This document shows, one piece after another, positions 27,683 through 37,242 of a stretch of DNA of 64,000 bases. The notes below the pieces were generated by a model, which made no database searches, had not been told where the DNA came from, and saw nothing but the letters and a program-made list of their open reading frames with translations. Source of the stretch: Actinopolyspora mortivallis DSM 44261. Lineage in GTDB: Bacteria; Actinomycetota; Actinomycetes; Mycobacteriales; Pseudonocardiaceae. Position 1 is the first letter of the stretch; each line of letters starts with the position of its first letter. Position numbers and translations under genes: made by a program. The stretch lies in NCBI RefSeq assembly GCF_000384035.1, contig NZ_KB913024.1, positions 945,655 through 1,009,654 of the forward strand, read 5' to 3'.

Positions 27683-27722
27683 CCCGGAAAAGGGGCCGTT
27701 CCGAAACGACCCCTTTTCCGGG
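27683..27722 (-). terminator. Terminator of the methyltransferase-dtd unit
   Basis: Perfect 13-bp stem CCCGGAAAAGGGG / CCCCTTTTCCGGG with a 14-nt loop that can itself form a CGTT/AACG stem. It starts 42 bp past the dtd stop. Confidence 0.7.
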
Positions 27723-27764
27723 TGGAAGCGATCCGAATCGCGTCCCGGGTTTCCGGATGCCGGA

Positions 27765-28190
27765 CTATGTTTCGACCAAGAGGGTGAACGGCCCGTCGTT
27801 GGTGCTGTCCACCTCCATGTGCGCACCGAAGCTTCCCGTGGCCACCCGCGCTCCGCGTTCCCACAGCCGCTCGATCACCGACTCCACCAGCGGTTCGGCC
27901 TGTTCCGGGGGTGCCGCGGCGCTCCAGGAGGGCCTTCGTCCCTTCCGCGTGCTGCCGTAGAGGGTGAACTGGCTGACCACCAGCAGTGGCGCGTCCGCCG
28001 TGGCGCAGGACCGCTCCTCCCGCAGCGCGCGCAGCTCGTGCACCTTGCGGGCCAACGTGCCCGCCTGCTCCTCGGTGTCGGAGTGGGTCACACCCACCAG
28101 GACCAGCAGCCCGGGCTCGTCGATGCCGCCCACCGTCCTGCCGTCCACGCGCACGGCGGCGCGCAGCACCCGGGTCACCACGGCCCTCAC
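27765..28190 (-). CDS. dtd: D-aminoacyl-tRNA deacylase Dtd
   Basis: 141 residues. It hydrolyses D-aminoacyl-tRNA (and glycyl-tRNA-Ala), preventing D-residues from entering proteins. The N-terminus RAVVTRVLRAAVRVDG, the active-site SQFTLYGSTRKGRRPSW and the C-terminal GSFGAHMEV...NDGPFT (the GlyPro-type loop reads Gly-Pro-Phe) are all present. GTG 28190 overlaps the upstream methyltransferase stop by 4 bp (GTGA) and has GGAGGA 6 nt upstream, so the two are translationally coupled. Confidence 0.94.
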   Translation of the reverse strand: MRAVVTRVLRAAVRVDGRTVGGIDEPGLLVLVGVTHSDTEEQAGTLARKVHELRALREERSCATADAPLLVVSQFTLYGSTRKGRRPSWSAAAPPEQAEPLVESVIERLWERGARVATGSFGAHMEVDSTNDGPFTLLVET

Positions 28191-29704
28191 CGTTCGTCCT
28201 CCTGCCACTCCGCGGGAAGCAACATGCCGTGCTGGACAAGCTCGCGCAGAACCGGTTCCGCGGATCGGGTGAGTTCGGCGGAATCCGCCCCGTAGGCGGC
28301 GGCCAGCAGCTCCAGCAACTCGTCAGCGGGCAACGCGCCCTGGCATCCCGCGACGAGCCGGGCACCGAGCTCGTCGGTCTCGTGTTGCCAACCCGGCCCG
28401 TCGGTGCGGTGCAGGCGGTGGACGAACTCCCGCCATCCCTCCTCGGCGAGGGAGCTGACTCGTTCCAGCACCAGGCTCGGCGCGGCGACCAGTCGACTGC
28501 CGAGCAGCTCCTCCGCCGAGGGGCGGTCCCGCAGCCAGTCGAGGCGGCGCAACCACGCGTCGGCCTCCGCACCGAGCGGGTCGTCGAAGGCGTGGCGCAG
28601 GTCCTCGCAGACCGTTCGACCGTTCCCGCCGTGGGTGCGGCGCAGTGTGACGAAGCCGAAACCGACCCCGGTCACCCCGTTGTCGGCGAACCAGTCCAGC
28701 CACTCCCGCGAGCGGCGTCTGCCGGGTTCCGAACGGGGATCCACTCCCGCGTCCCGCAGCCAGGTGCCCACGTACAACTCGGGATCGGCCACGTCGCGCT
28801 GGACGAACCAGGCGTCCACGTCCGGTTCCCGCAGCCAGTCCGACACGCGGGTGCGCCAGTCCTCGCCCTCCCGGTGCAGCCAGGAGGCGAGCAGGTGACC
28901 GGTGCCGCCCTCGTTGAGCACCCCGGGCAGCTCACTCACCACCCGGGCGCTCGCCCTGTCCCCGGCCAGTCCCGAGTCCCGGTAGACGAAATCGGTTCTG
29001 GCCGGGCCCACCACGAACGGCGGGTTGCACACCACCTGGTCGAACCCGCGCCCGGCAACCGGGTCGAACCACTCGCCGTCGAGCACCTCGACCTCCACCC
29101 GGTTCAGGCGGAAGGTCGCCTCGGCCAGTTTCCGTGCCCGTTCCGAGACTTCGGTGGCCGTCACCCGCTCGGCCCGGGCCGAGGCGTGCAGCGCCTGCAC
29201 TCCGCATCCGGTGCCGACGTCCAGCACGGAGCCGACGGGGCGCTGCGGGGTGGCGCGCACCAGGCTCAGCGAGGCCCGTCCGACCCCGAGCACGTGATCG
29301 CTGGTGACGGGAACACCCGGAGGGCGGGTCTCGGCGTCCAGGTCCGAGATGACCCACCACGAGTTGTCCATCGCGGCGTGCGGTCGGATGTCCAGCCCCG
29401 CGCGCACCGAGTCCCCGGCGGCCACCAGGATGCCGGCGGCCACGGCCTCGGCCAGGGGCAACGGATCCAGGGCACGTTCGGCCGCCGCCGACTCGATCGG
29501 TTCTCCGAGCAGGAACACGCGTACCAGGCTGCTGAGCGGACCGGGTTCGGCCGTGGCCCGCAGGGCGGGTTCCGGTTCCCCTCTTCCCAGGGCCGCGTGT
29601 GCCCGAGTACCCAGCAGTTCCACCACGCCGTCCGCGGTGTAGTCCGCCGCGAGCAGGGCCTCGCGCAGCCGGTCGAGGCGGTCGTGTGTGAGTTCGACAG
29701 TCAC
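28187..29704 (-). CDS. Class I SAM-dependent methyltransferase (DUF7059/DUF7782 type)
   Basis: 505 residues. An N-terminal helical domain (~1-130), then a methyltransferase core with SAM motif I DVGTGCGVQALHAS (~residues 160-175), acidic TATEVSERA and catalytic motif IV NPPF. The NPPF motif is the hallmark of N-methyltransferases acting on glutamine side chains or nucleic-acid bases. A C-terminal extension (~350-505) is specific to actinobacteria. The substrate is unknown. GTG 29704 has GAGGA upstream; longer frames run into a promoter region. Confidence 0.85.
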   Translation of the reverse strand: MTVELTHDRLDRLREALLAADYTADGVVELLGTRAHAALGRGEPEPALRATAEPGPLSSLVRVFLLGEPIESAAAERALDPLPLAEAVAAGILVAAGDSVRAGLDIRPHAAMDNSWWVISDLDAETRPPGVPVTSDHVLGVGRASLSLVRATPQRPVGSVLDVGTGCGVQALHASARAERVTATEVSERARKLAEATFRLNRVEVEVLDGEWFDPVAGRGFDQVVCNPPFVVGPARTDFVYRDSGLAGDRASARVVSELPGVLNEGGTGHLLASWLHREGEDWRTRVSDWLREPDVDAWFVQRDVADPELYVGTWLRDAGVDPRSEPGRRRSREWLDWFADNGVTGVGFGFVTLRRTHGGNGRTVCEDLRHAFDDPLGAEADAWLRRLDWLRDRPSAEELLGSRLVAAPSLVLERVSSLAEEGWREFVHRLHRTDGPGWQHETDELGARLVAGCQGALPADELLELLAAAYGADSAELTRSAEPVLRELVQHGMLLPAEWQEDER

Positions 29705-29869
29705 GCGGCGATCCTCACACGGCCGCCGGGAACACCGTCCGCACCCGTGCCTTGCCGTGGTCCCGTGCACTCCGGTGGGTGATCGTGCGGCGGGGCGGCC
29801 CGGAAAAACCCGTGGGGCGGTCTGCGCGAACCGGGGTGTGAGTGGGACGATGAAAGTGGAGGTGGTGTC

Positions 29870-30196
29870 GTGAGTGGCTTCCAGCGTGGTGACGACACCC
29901 CGGTGCTCATCACCGAGGCCGAGCCGTCCTACGACGATCAGCAAGCGGCGCGACGCAAGAAGTACGCGTTGATGATGTCGCTGCGTATTCCCTGTCTGAT
30001 CGCCGCCGTCATGGTCTATCCGATCTGGTGGCTTTCACTGATCATCATCGCGGTCTCCATCCCGCTGCCCTGGATGGCTGTGCTCGTCGCGAACGATCGG
30101 CCGCCACGCAAGAGCGAGAACGTCCGTCGGTTCCGGGGAGGCGGGAGCAGCCGCGAACTGGACGACCCGGCACACTGGGTCGTCGACAGCCGGTGA
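29870..30196 (+). CDS. DUF3099 membrane protein
   Basis: 108 residues. A short cytosolic N-terminus (VLITEAEPSYDDQQAARRKKYALMM split by the signature YDDQ..RRKKY), two closely spaced membrane segments (residues ~35-56 and 57-75) and a basic C-terminal tail. The family is DUF3099, of unknown function. GTG 29870 has GGAGGT 6 nt upstream. It sits between the methyltransferase and DUF3039 genes, as in related actinobacteria. Confidence 0.82.
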   Translation: MSGFQRGDDTPVLITEAEPSYDDQQAARRKKYALMMSLRIPCLIAAVMVYPIWWLSLIIIAVSIPLPWMAVLVANDRPPRKSENVRRFRGGGSSRELDDPAHWVVDSR

Positions 30197-30254
30197 ACCA
30201 CCGCGTGCCGTGCCCTGGAGGACACCGGGGCTTTCGGTGCGGCATCATGGTGTC

Positions 30255-30509
30255 ATGACGACGACCGTTCTTCCGGAAGAAGACACCAGACCGCAGAACA
30301 CCGAACAGACCAGTGACGACAGTCCCGAGGTCTTCCACTACGTGCAGAAGGACAAGATCGCCGAGAGCGCGGTCATGGGCAGTCACGTGGTGGCGCTGTG
30401 CGGGGCGGTTTTCCCCGTGACGAAGTCCGCGAAACCGGGCTCACCGGTCTGCCCCGAGTGCAAGGAGATCTTCGAGGGGCTTCCTCCGGGTGGTGGCGAC
30501 GACGAGTGA
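30255..30509 (+). CDS. DUF3039 protein
   Basis: 84 residues. Polar N-terminal tail, then the DUF3039 core FHYVQKDKIAESAVMGSHVVALCG and SPVCPECKEIF. The cysteines of ALCG and CPEC could bind zinc. ATG 30255 begins the typical MTTT N-terminus. A CATCAT hexamer 6 bp upstream (30243-30248) is a weak leaderless -10 candidate. Function unknown. Confidence 0.82.
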   Translation: MTTTVLPEEDTRPQNTEQTSDDSPEVFHYVQKDKIAESAVMGSHVVALCGAVFPVTKSAKPGSPVCPECKEIFEGLPPGGGDDE

Positions 30510-30530
30510 GTCCGCCCGGCCGGGATCCGC

Positions 30531-31589
30531 TCAGGCGGTCCCGGAGTCGGGGGGCTGCTGCCCACCTCGTGTCGTTTCGGTCCCCCACGCCTGGTATCCC
30601 CGCTCGGTTCGCAGGCGTTGGGCGGCGCGCCGCATCTCCAGGCGACGCCAACGCCTGCGTTCCCGTCTGGTCATACCGGCGGGCCATGTCTGCTCGATCG
30701 CGTTGTTGAACTGGGCGCCGGAGACGATCGCGAAGCCGATGAAGAAGGCGAACAGCAGGAAGGCGATCGGAGTGGCCAGCGCTCCGTAGGTGTACCCGGT
30801 TGAGGTCACCCAGGTGATGTAGAGCCGGAGTCCGACGCTGGAGCACAGGAACACCAGCATCGCCAGCAGCGCCCCGGGAAGCCCCCGGTGCCACGGCAGC
30901 TTGCGGGGCAGCGCGAGTTTGTAGAGCGTCGCCAGAGCGATCACCAGCACCAGGCCCGTCACCGGGAAGTAGAACAGCCTGATCAGAGTGGCCACGTCCG
31001 CGCGTAGCCAGGTGGGCAGCACCGTGAGCAGCCATCTGGGCCCCAACGCGGTCAGTGGCAGCACGAGCACCGCCATGACCAGGCTGGCCAGGTAGAGCAG
31101 CAGGGCGAGCACACGCTGCCAGAGCGCGTTGCGCACCATGTACTGGTCGTAGGCCAGGGTGATCGAGTCGATGAGCGAGGCCAGGGCCGAGGAACCCGCC
31201 CACAGCGACAGCAGGAAGGCCACCGAGGCCACTCGGGTGCGACCGCTGGTCAGGATGTCGCCGAGGGTGGGGCTGATGATCTGTTCGACCACGCTGGCAC
31301 TGAAGATCGTTCCGGCGAACCCGACGATGCGGTGCTGAACCGTGGCCACGACCTCCTTGCCCAGCCAGTCCCCCAGAAAGCCGATGCTGCTCAGTAGTCC
31401 GAGCAGCAGCGGGGGCAGGGACAGCGTCTGCCAGAAGGCCGCCGCGGCCGACTCGGAGAGGATGTCGTCGTCCCACGACTTCCGCAGGGTGCGGGTCACC
31501 ACACGCAGCGATCCGCGCCGCACGGAAGGTCTCGTGCCCTCTGCTGGGGCAACCGAACGGCGTCGGCTGTTCGGACTCGCTGCATCCAT
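30531..31589 (-). CDS. YihY/BrkB-family inner membrane protein
   Basis: 352 residues with about six membrane helices (e.g. SLPPLLLGLLSSIGFLG, VASVAFLLSLWAGSSALASLI, LLLYLASLVMAVLVLPL, PIAFLLFAFFIGFAIVSGA). The family motif SALASLIDSITLAYD and the central ALPRKLPWHRGLPGALLA are present. A basic N-terminus and a very basic C-terminal tail (RRERRRWRR) flank the helices. The family was once mis-called ribonuclease BN; its role is unknown and a transport function is only suspected. Start ATG 31589 has only a weak GGGA upstream. Confidence 0.85.
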   Translation of the reverse strand: MDAASPNSRRRSVAPAEGTRPSVRRGSLRVVTRTLRKSWDDDILSESAAAAFWQTLSLPPLLLGLLSSIGFLGDWLGKEVVATVQHRIVGFAGTIFSASVVEQIISPTLGDILTSGRTRVASVAFLLSLWAGSSALASLIDSITLAYDQYMVRNALWQRVLALLLYLASLVMAVLVLPLTALGPRWLLTVLPTWLRADVATLIRLFYFPVTGLVLVIALATLYKLALPRKLPWHRGLPGALLAMLVFLCSSVGLRLYITWVTSTGYTYGALATPIAFLLFAFFIGFAIVSGAQFNNAIEQTWPAGMTRRERRRWRRLEMRRAAQRLRTERGYQAWGTETTRGGQQPPDSGTA

Positions 31590-32113
31590 GCTGATCCCAA
31601 GGTTGACACGGTTGTGATCCGTTCGGGGTGTGGCGGGAACTTCATTTTCCTGCCGGCCCCACCCGGACGGCGCGTTGGCGGCGACGAAAGCGGTAGGCTC
31701 CCCTCTCGGCGACGGCGACACACGGTGCCCCACCGGCAGGTGTGCCTCGGGAGTGCCTCCCACCGCTGGCCGGGAAGTCGGATTTCCGGCTTTTCGCACG
31801 GTAACGAACGGTTCGTGGTTCGTGTCCGCGGAGGACTCGCCAGGTCGTGCTCCTCGTACGCGCGACCGTCGTGTCCGGACGCGTCTCCGTCCGTTCCGCG
31901 GAAGGGGCGCTTTCGGACGAGTGCCGGTGCCGTCGGGGTCTCCGCCCGGCGTGATCCGTTCGTGTCCATCCGTGCCCGGCGGCGGGGTTTTCCGCTCCGT
32001 CGTGGGTGCGGGTCCGAAAGTTCGACAAGCGGGTGATGTCACTCGTGGTGCGGTGGACCGAGCGCCGCTTTGCCTGTCGAACGGTGTTGATCGGAAGGGA
32101 GCGGCAGACGGGC
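31590..32113. other. Intergenic region between divergent genes
   Basis: About 520 bp with no supported gene. Frames running through it lack start signals. A TTGCCT (32070-32075) upstream of the helicase may be a -35. Nothing else is recognised. Confidence 0.4.
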
Positions 32114-33895
32114 GTGTCCGAAACGCAGGTTGACCAGTCCGTTCGTTCGGTACTCAGTGATCCGTCCCGGGCCCACGACAGGCCGCTGCGTGACTGGCAG
32201 CGCAGGGCGCTGACGAAGTACCTGGCGACTAAGCCCCGGGACTTCATGGCCGTGGCCACACCGGGAGCGGGCAAGACCACGTTCGCGCTGCGGGTGGCTG
32301 CGGAGCTGATCGCCGACCGCACCGTCGAGGCGGTCACGGTGGTCACCCCCACCGACCATCTCAAGCACCAGTGGGCGCTGGCCTCCGGCGGAGCGGGGAT
32401 CCCGCTGGACTCCGAGTTCAGCAACTCCGACGGAACCACCTCGGCCGACTACCGCGGTGTCGTGCTCACCTACGCCCAGGTGGCCACCCACCCGAATCTG
32501 CACAGAGTGCGCACCGAACGACGCAAGACCCTGGTGATTCTGGACGAGATCCACCACGCCGGGGACGCCAAGTCGTGGGGTGACGCGATCCGCGAGGCCT
32601 TCACCCCCGCGGCCCGCAGGCTCACCCTCACCGGGACTCCGTTCCGCTCCGACGACAACCCGATCCCCTTCGTCACCTACGAACCGGACGCGGACGGAGC
32701 GCAGCGCAGCCGGGCCGATCACTCCTACGGGTACGCCGAGGCGCTGCGGGACGGGGTGGTCCGCCCGGTGATCTTCCTGGCCTATTCCGGCGAGGCCCGT
32801 TGGAGGACCAGCGCGGGCGACGAGTTCGCGGCCCGGCTAGGGGAGCCGTTGACCGCCGAGCAGACCGCACGGGCCTGGCGCACCGCCCTGGACCCCGGTG
32901 GGGAGTGGATCCCCTCCGTGCTCCAGGCCGCCGACACCCGGTTGACCCAGTTGCGTCGTGGCGGGATGCCCGACGCCGGAGGGTTGGTGATCGCCTCGGA
33001 CCAGAAGAGCGCACGGGCCTATGCCAAGACGCTGCACCGGGTGAGCGGAACCGAGCCCACGGTGGTGCTGTCCGACGACCCGCAGGCCTCGGACCGGATC
33101 GCCCGGTTCTCCGAGTCCGACGAGCGGTGGATGGTGGCCGTGCGCATGGTCAGCGAAGGGGTCGACGTCCCCCGGCTGGCCGTGGGGGTCTACGCGACCA
33201 GTGCCTCCACCCCGCTGTTCTTCGCCCAGGTGATCGGCAGGTTCGTGCGGGCCCGCAAGTCCGGTGAGACGGCGAGCATCTTCCTTCCGAGCGTCCCGGT
33301 GCTGCTGGACCTCGCGAGCCAGCTGGAAGCCGACCGGGACCACGTGTTGGGCAAGCCCCAGCGGGAGAAGGAGGGCTGGAACGACCGGGAGCTGGTCGAG
33401 GCCAACCGGCAGCGGGACGAGCCGGACAACGAACAGCCGTACACGGCCCTGAGCGCCGACGCGGAACTGGACCAGGTCATCTACGACGGCTCCTCCTTCG
33501 GTACGGCCGCCTTCGCCACCACAGAGGAAGAACAGGACTACCTGGGACTGCCGGGGCTGCTCGAACCCGAGCAGGTGCGCGCCCTGTTGCAGCAGCGCCA
33601 GCAGCAGCAGATCCAGCAGGTGCATCGGCGCGAACAGCGCCACAAGGAGGACGCGGCCGCCAAGGCGGCACAGGAGCGGGAGAAGGCGGCCGAGCAACGG
33701 CCACAGAGCGTTCAGGAGCGTCTCAAGGCCCTGCGCAAGGAACTCAACACGTTGGTTTCGCTGTACCACCAGCGCACGGGCAAGCCCTACGGGGTGATAC
33801 ACGGTGCGCTGCGACGCACCTGCGGGGGTCCCCCCACGGCCTCGGCGAGCGTCGAGCAGTTGGAGGAGCGGATCGCCACCCTCCGGTCCTGGTGA
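32114..33895 (+). CDS. DEAD/DEAH-box helicase (superfamily 2)
   Basis: 593 residues. Motif Q/I region LRDWQRRALTKYL...ATPGAGKTT (Walker A, ~residues 53-59), motif II DEIHH (a DEXH variant), motif III TLTGTPFRSDDNP, and the C-terminal helicase domain with MVSEGVDVPRLAVGVY and QVIGRFVR (motif VI). From ~490 a Gln-rich, highly charged coiled coil (QQRQQQQIQQ) leads to a C-terminal domain. This resembles type III restriction/ComF-like SF2 helicases found beside sigA in actinobacteria; nuclease domains are absent. GTG 32114 has AAGGGAG about 13 nt upstream; ATG 32036 is an alternative. Confidence 0.88.
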   Translation: MSETQVDQSVRSVLSDPSRAHDRPLRDWQRRALTKYLATKPRDFMAVATPGAGKTTFALRVAAELIADRTVEAVTVVTPTDHLKHQWALASGGAGIPLDSEFSNSDGTTSADYRGVVLTYAQVATHPNLHRVRTERRKTLVILDEIHHAGDAKSWGDAIREAFTPAARRLTLTGTPFRSDDNPIPFVTYEPDADGAQRSRADHSYGYAEALRDGVVRPVIFLAYSGEARWRTSAGDEFAARLGEPLTAEQTARAWRTALDPGGEWIPSVLQAADTRLTQLRRGGMPDAGGLVIASDQKSARAYAKTLHRVSGTEPTVVLSDDPQASDRIARFSESDERWMVAVRMVSEGVDVPRLAVGVYATSASTPLFFAQVIGRFVRARKSGETASIFLPSVPVLLDLASQLEADRDHVLGKPQREKEGWNDRELVEANRQRDEPDNEQPYTALSADAELDQVIYDGSSFGTAAFATTEEEQDYLGLPGLLEPEQVRALLQQRQQQQIQQVHRREQRHKEDAAAKAAQEREKAAEQRPQSVQERLKALRKELNTLVSLYHQRTGKPYGVIHGALRRTCGGPPTASASVEQLEERIATLRSW

Positions 33896-33938
33896 GTCAC
33901 GGTCCCGTGGTGCTCTCCCCGGAGCCCCGACACGAAAA

Positions 33939-33976
33939 GCAACGCCCGGCCGAAACCGTCTTCGGCCGGGCGTTGC
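33939..33976. terminator. Bidirectional terminator between helicase and DUF7455 gene
   Basis: Perfect 16-bp stem GCAACGCCCGGCCGAA / TTCGGCCGGGCGTTGC with a 6-nt loop. AAAA on its left is a U-tract on the minus strand, so it is a canonical terminator for the DUF7455 gene and a stem-only one for the helicase. Confidence 0.85.
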
Positions 33977-33991
33977 CTCGTCCTACCTGAG

Positions 33992-34186
33992 TCAGAGCTC
34001 GATCTGCTCGTCTTCCTGCAGGTCCGCGTCAACCTCACTGAGACCGGCCTTGAATTCCCGGGCGTGGTGTCCGCAGAACAGCAGCTCTCCGCCGGACTGG
34101 AGAACTGCCCTGAGCTTTGCGGCGGCCCCGCAGCGGTCACAGCGGTCGGCGGCGGTCAACTCGGGGCGGGTGAGCGTCTCGGGCAT
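33992..34186 (-). CDS. DUF7455 small zinc-ribbon protein
   Basis: 64 residues. CDRCGAAAK and FCGHHAREF give a CxxC...CxxH set likely to bind one zinc, followed by an acidic tail (DADLQEDEQIEL). It is conserved beside sigA in actinobacteria with no known function. ATG 34186 has GGAGGGAG upstream. The transcript ends at the 16-bp hairpin. Confidence 0.85.
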   Translation of the reverse strand: MPETLTRPELTAADRCDRCGAAAKLRAVLQSGGELLFCGHHAREFKAGLSEVDADLQEDEQIEL

Positions 34187-34658
34187 GGGAATCTCCCTCC
34201 GTCCCGGCGCCGGGGGTACCCGACGCCTCGATCCTGCTGCAACCACCGGTAGCCCGCTGGCGACGGGGCCGGTGTCGCACGTTCCACTCTTACAGACACA
34301 TGGCCTCGCGTCACTGTTCCAGAGACGATCAGCGATGTGCGTCACCGGAAAATGCCCGGATGGCCCAGTGATCGGGAACACAGCGTAGTCGATCACTGAA
34401 GTACCCTTGTGACCTGCGAAAATAGCTTTCGTTTTTGGGGTGTTCGGCGGTTGTTCGCCCCTCGACCACGCCCTCCGGATGCTTTTTCGGGGCGGTATTT
34501 CGCTTTTTTCTGGATGTTTTTCCGCTGTGGGCGAACGGGATTTCGGTGGGATCTTTCCGGGTGGTGGAGCGAAAAGTGTCGTAGGTCACCCCGTGGCTGT
34601 CCCGTCCCTCCCGGCTGGAGGGAGTGGTCCCGGCGTCCCCGCCCGGGGGAGGGGAACG
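34187..34658. other. Gene-free region with a 9-bp inverted repeat
   Basis: About 470 bp, lower in GC than its surroundings at 34400-34560, with no supported gene. CAGTGATCG (34366-34374) and CGATCACTG (34390-34398) form a perfect inverted repeat around TACGCT on the minus strand (34387-34382), a possible -10 for the DUF7455 gene. A weak CGAAA/TTTCG stem plus TTTTT is at 34417-34436. Confidence 0.45.
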
Positions 34659-34708
34659 AAAAAGCGCCCCGCACTCGACCGGGCTGGGGAACCGGGAGTG
34701 CGGGGCGC
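34659..34708 (-). terminator. sigA terminator
   Basis: Perfect 13-bp stem GCGCCCCGCACTC / GAGTGCGGGGCGC (34664-34676, 34696-34708) with a 19-nt loop. On the minus strand it is followed by TTTTT (34663-34659). Confidence 0.85.
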
Positions 34709-34741
34709 GGGCACGGCGGCCCGAGGCCGCCGGCCGACCAT

Positions 34742-36169
34742 TCAGTCCAGGTAGTCGCGCAGCACCTGCGAACGCGAGGGGTGCCGCAACTTCGACATGG
34801 TCTTGGACTCGATCTGTCGAATGCGTTCCCGGGTGACGCCGTAGACCTGTCCGATCTCGTCCAGGGTGCGCGGCTGTCCGTCGGTGAGACCGAAACGCAG
34901 TCGGACCACGCCCGCCTCGCGTTCGGAGAGCGTCTGCAGCACCGACTGCAGCTGGTCCTGCAGCAACGTGAACGACACCGCGTCCACCGCGACGACGGCC
35001 TCGGAGTCCTCGATGAAGTCACCGAGCTGACTGTCGCCCTCATCGCCGATGGTCTGGTCGAGCGAGATGGGCTCCCGGGCGTACTGCTGGATTTCCAGCA
35101 CCTTCTCCGGGGAGATGTCCATCTCCTTGGCCAGTTCCTCGGGGGTGGGCTCCCGGCCGAGGTCCTGCAGCAGCTCACGCTGGATCCGGCCGAGTTTGTT
35201 GATGACCTCCACCATGTGGACCGGGATCCGGATGGTGCGGGCCTGGTCGGCCATGGCCCTGGTGATGGCCTGCCGGATCCACCAGGTGGCGTAGGTGGAG
35301 AACTTGTAGCCCTTGGTGTAGTCGAACTTCTCCACCGCGCGGATCAGTCCGAGGTTGCCCTCCTGGATGAGGTCGAGGAAGGCCATGCCCCGGCCGGTGT
35401 AGCGCTTGGCCAGGCTGACCACCAGACGCAGGTTGGCTTCGAGCAGGTGGCTCTTGGCACGCTCACCGTCCCGCACGATCCAGCGCAGGTCCCTGCGGAG
35501 CTGGAGCGGCGGCATCTCGCCGGCCTCCTCGGCCTGGCGCAACCGCTCGGCCGCGTAGAGGCCCGCCTCGATACGTTTGGCGAGCTCCACCTCCTCCTCG
35601 GCGTTGAGCAGGGCGACCTTGCCGATCTGCTTCAGGTAGGCGCGCACCGAGTCGGCCGAGGCGGTCAGCTCGGCGTCCTTGCGTGCCTGCCGGAGCGCCT
35701 CCGACTCCTCCTCGTCCCAGACGAAGTCGGGGTCGGTCTTGCCCTCCTCGTCCTCGACGACCTCGGGTTCCTCGGGGATGTCCACCTCGATGTCGTCGAG
35801 GTCCCCGATGTTCGGAGAGGTGAGGTCCGTCTCGATGGGTTCGTCGATCCCCAGGGTCTCGGCGCCGGCCTGGTCCGCGGACGAACCGGACTTCGAGGTG
35901 GAGGCGCTCTTGCTCGAAGACGACTTCGTGCCCTTCTTGGCCGTCGACTTCGAGGTGCTCTTGCGGCTGGTCGACTTGGTTCCGCTCGACTTGGTCCCAG
36001 TGGAGCCCTTGGACGTCTTCCTTCCCGACGAGGACTTCTTCGGTTCGTCGGCCTCGGTTCCGGAAGTGGCTTCCGTGGTGGAAGTCGTCTTCTTGCTGGG
36101 CTCGGACCGGACCCCGCCTGATGCTGCAGCGGAGCCGGAGCGTCGGGTTGCGGTTTCTGCGGCTGCCAC
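34742..36169 (-). CDS. sigA: Principal sigma factor SigA (RpoD/HrdB)
   Basis: 475 residues. The N-terminal ~110 residues are a Ser/Thr/Lys low-complexity tail, then an acidic stretch ([18 protein letters not shown]). The conserved sigma-70 core follows: [32 protein letters not shown] split over region 1.2, 2.1-2.4 ([23 protein letters not shown] to [13 protein letters not shown]), 3 and 4.2 ([20 protein letters not shown]), ending [13 protein letters not shown]. The core is nearly identical to M. tuberculosis SigA. GTG 36169 has AAAGGG 6 nt upstream. Confidence 0.97.
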   Translation of the reverse strand: MAAAETATRRSGSAAASGGVRSEPSKKTTSTTEATSGTEADEPKKSSSGRKTSKGSTGTKSSGTKSTSRKSTSKSTAKKGTKSSSSKSASTSKSGSSADQAGAETLGIDEPIETDLTSPNIGDLDDIEVDIPEEPEVVEDEEGKTDPDFVWDEEESEALRQARKDAELTASADSVRAYLKQIGKVALLNAEEEVELAKRIEAGLYAAERLRQAEEAGEMPPLQLRRDLRWIVRDGERAKSHLLEANLRLVVSLAKRYTGRGMAFLDLIQEGNLGLIRAVEKFDYTKGYKFSTYATWWIRQAITRAMADQARTIRIPVHMVEVINKLGRIQRELLQDLGREPTPEELAKEMDISPEKVLEIQQYAREPISLDQTIGDEGDSQLGDFIEDSEAVVAVDAVSFTLLQDQLQSVLQTLSEREAGVVRLRFGLTDGQPRTLDEIGQVYGVTRERIRQIESKTMSKLRHPSRSQVLRDYLD

Positions 36170-36302
36170 GTACGCCCTTTCGCGACGGTCTGCCAGGGCT
36201 GGCCGGGGGCGCGAAACCTCGGCCGCCAGGGGTCGGGGACAACCCACCGTTCGAGCCCTACGAGACGTGCCGGAAGGCCGTGAATTCGGTGGGACGTGTT
36301 CC

Positions 36303-36308
36303 ATTGTA
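36303..36308 (-). promoter_or_regulatory. sigA -10 element TACAAT
   Basis: TACAAT on the minus strand is a near-consensus housekeeping -10. Transcription would start near 36296, giving a ~127-nt leader to the GTG at 36169. The -35 is poor. Confidence 0.5.
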
Positions 36309-36422
36309 ACTGTGTCAGGTGAGCGCGGTTCCGCTGTGAGGATGATCGGCGCCCGATGTCACGTGTTCGTGCACCCACCCCGTGTCGGTACCGCCCTCAT
36401 CCGAGCAGTGCCACAGCCGATG

Positions 36423-37178
36423 TTACGCGTGTTGTGCAGCGGCTGAGGCCGCTCCGACTATACCCGCGTCGTTCTTCAGCTTCGCTGGCACGATCGGGGT
36501 ACGAGTCTGCAGCAGCGGCAGCCACTTGTGCGCCTTCTTGCTCACTCCGCCCCCGGCGATGATCAGGTCCGGCCACAGGAACCGCTCCAGCGTGCGGACG
36601 TACCTGCTCACACGGGGGGCCCACTCCTCGTAGGTGAGTTCCAGGTTGTCCTTCACCGAGGCGGCCGCCTCCTCCTCGGCGTCGCGGCCGTCCACCTCGA
36701 TGTGGCCGAACTCGGTGTTGGGGACGAGCTGCCCGTTCAGGAACGTGGAACTGCCTATGCCGGTCCCGAAGGTGAGCACCACCACGAGGCCCTGCCGCTC
36801 GGCTCCCGCTCCGAAGCGCATCTCGGCCAGCCCCGCGGCGTCGGCGTCGTTGACCATTACGATCTCTTCGCGGACTCGACCGAGCCGCTTGGCGAACAGC
36901 TCCTGCGCGTCTGTATCGATCCAGTCCTCGTCGACGTTGGCGGCCGTCAACGCGGTCCCGTTCTTGATCACACACGGCAGGGTGATGCCGACCGGCCCCT
37001 CCCAGCCGAACTTGGCGACGATCTCGGCGACCGTGTCCGCCACCGCGTCGGGAGTCGAGGGCTGCGGGGTCGAGATCCGCAGTCGTTCCTCGGCCAGAAC
37101 GCCACCTTCGACATCGACGGGGCACCCCTTGATGCCGGAACCTCCGATGTCCACGCCGAAACCACGGGCAGTGCCCAT
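36423..37178 (-). CDS. ppgK: Polyphosphate glucokinase PpgK
   Basis: 251 residues, ROK-family kinase. It phosphorylates glucose using polyphosphate or [16 protein letters not shown] (residues ~6-18) is the phosphate-binding loop, [14 protein letters not shown] supplies the catalytic Asp, and TFGTGIGSS and [11 protein letters not shown] are the sugar-binding motifs. A ROK zinc-cysteine cluster is absent, as expected for PpgK. ATG 37178 has GGAAGGA upstream. It is divergent from the inositol monophosphatase gene. Confidence 0.94.
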   Translation of the reverse strand: MGTARGFGVDIGGSGIKGCPVDVEGGVLAEERLRISTPQPSTPDAVADTVAEIVAKFGWEGPVGITLPCVIKNGTALTAANVDEDWIDTDAQELFAKRLGRVREEIVMVNDADAAGLAEMRFGAGAERQGLVVVLTFGTGIGSSTFLNGQLVPNTEFGHIEVDGRDAEEEAAASVKDNLELTYEEWAPRVSRYVRTLERFLWPDLIIAGGGVSKKAHKWLPLLQTRTPIVPAKLKNDAGIVGAASAAAQHA

Positions 37179-37242
37179 GCCTGATCCTTCCTATTCGATT
37201 CAGGACGATGGTGTGCAGACTTTAACCGCACTGTGTTGCGAT

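Noticed and set aside
32077-32092. TCGAAC followed by GTTGAT before the helicase gene, SOS-box-like
   Set aside because: The half-sites are 3 bp apart rather than 4, and the second half mismatches the consensus when aligned.
34417-34436. CGAAA/TTTCG stem plus TTTTT, terminator-like
   Set aside because: The stem is only 5 bp and no plus-strand gene lies upstream to terminate.
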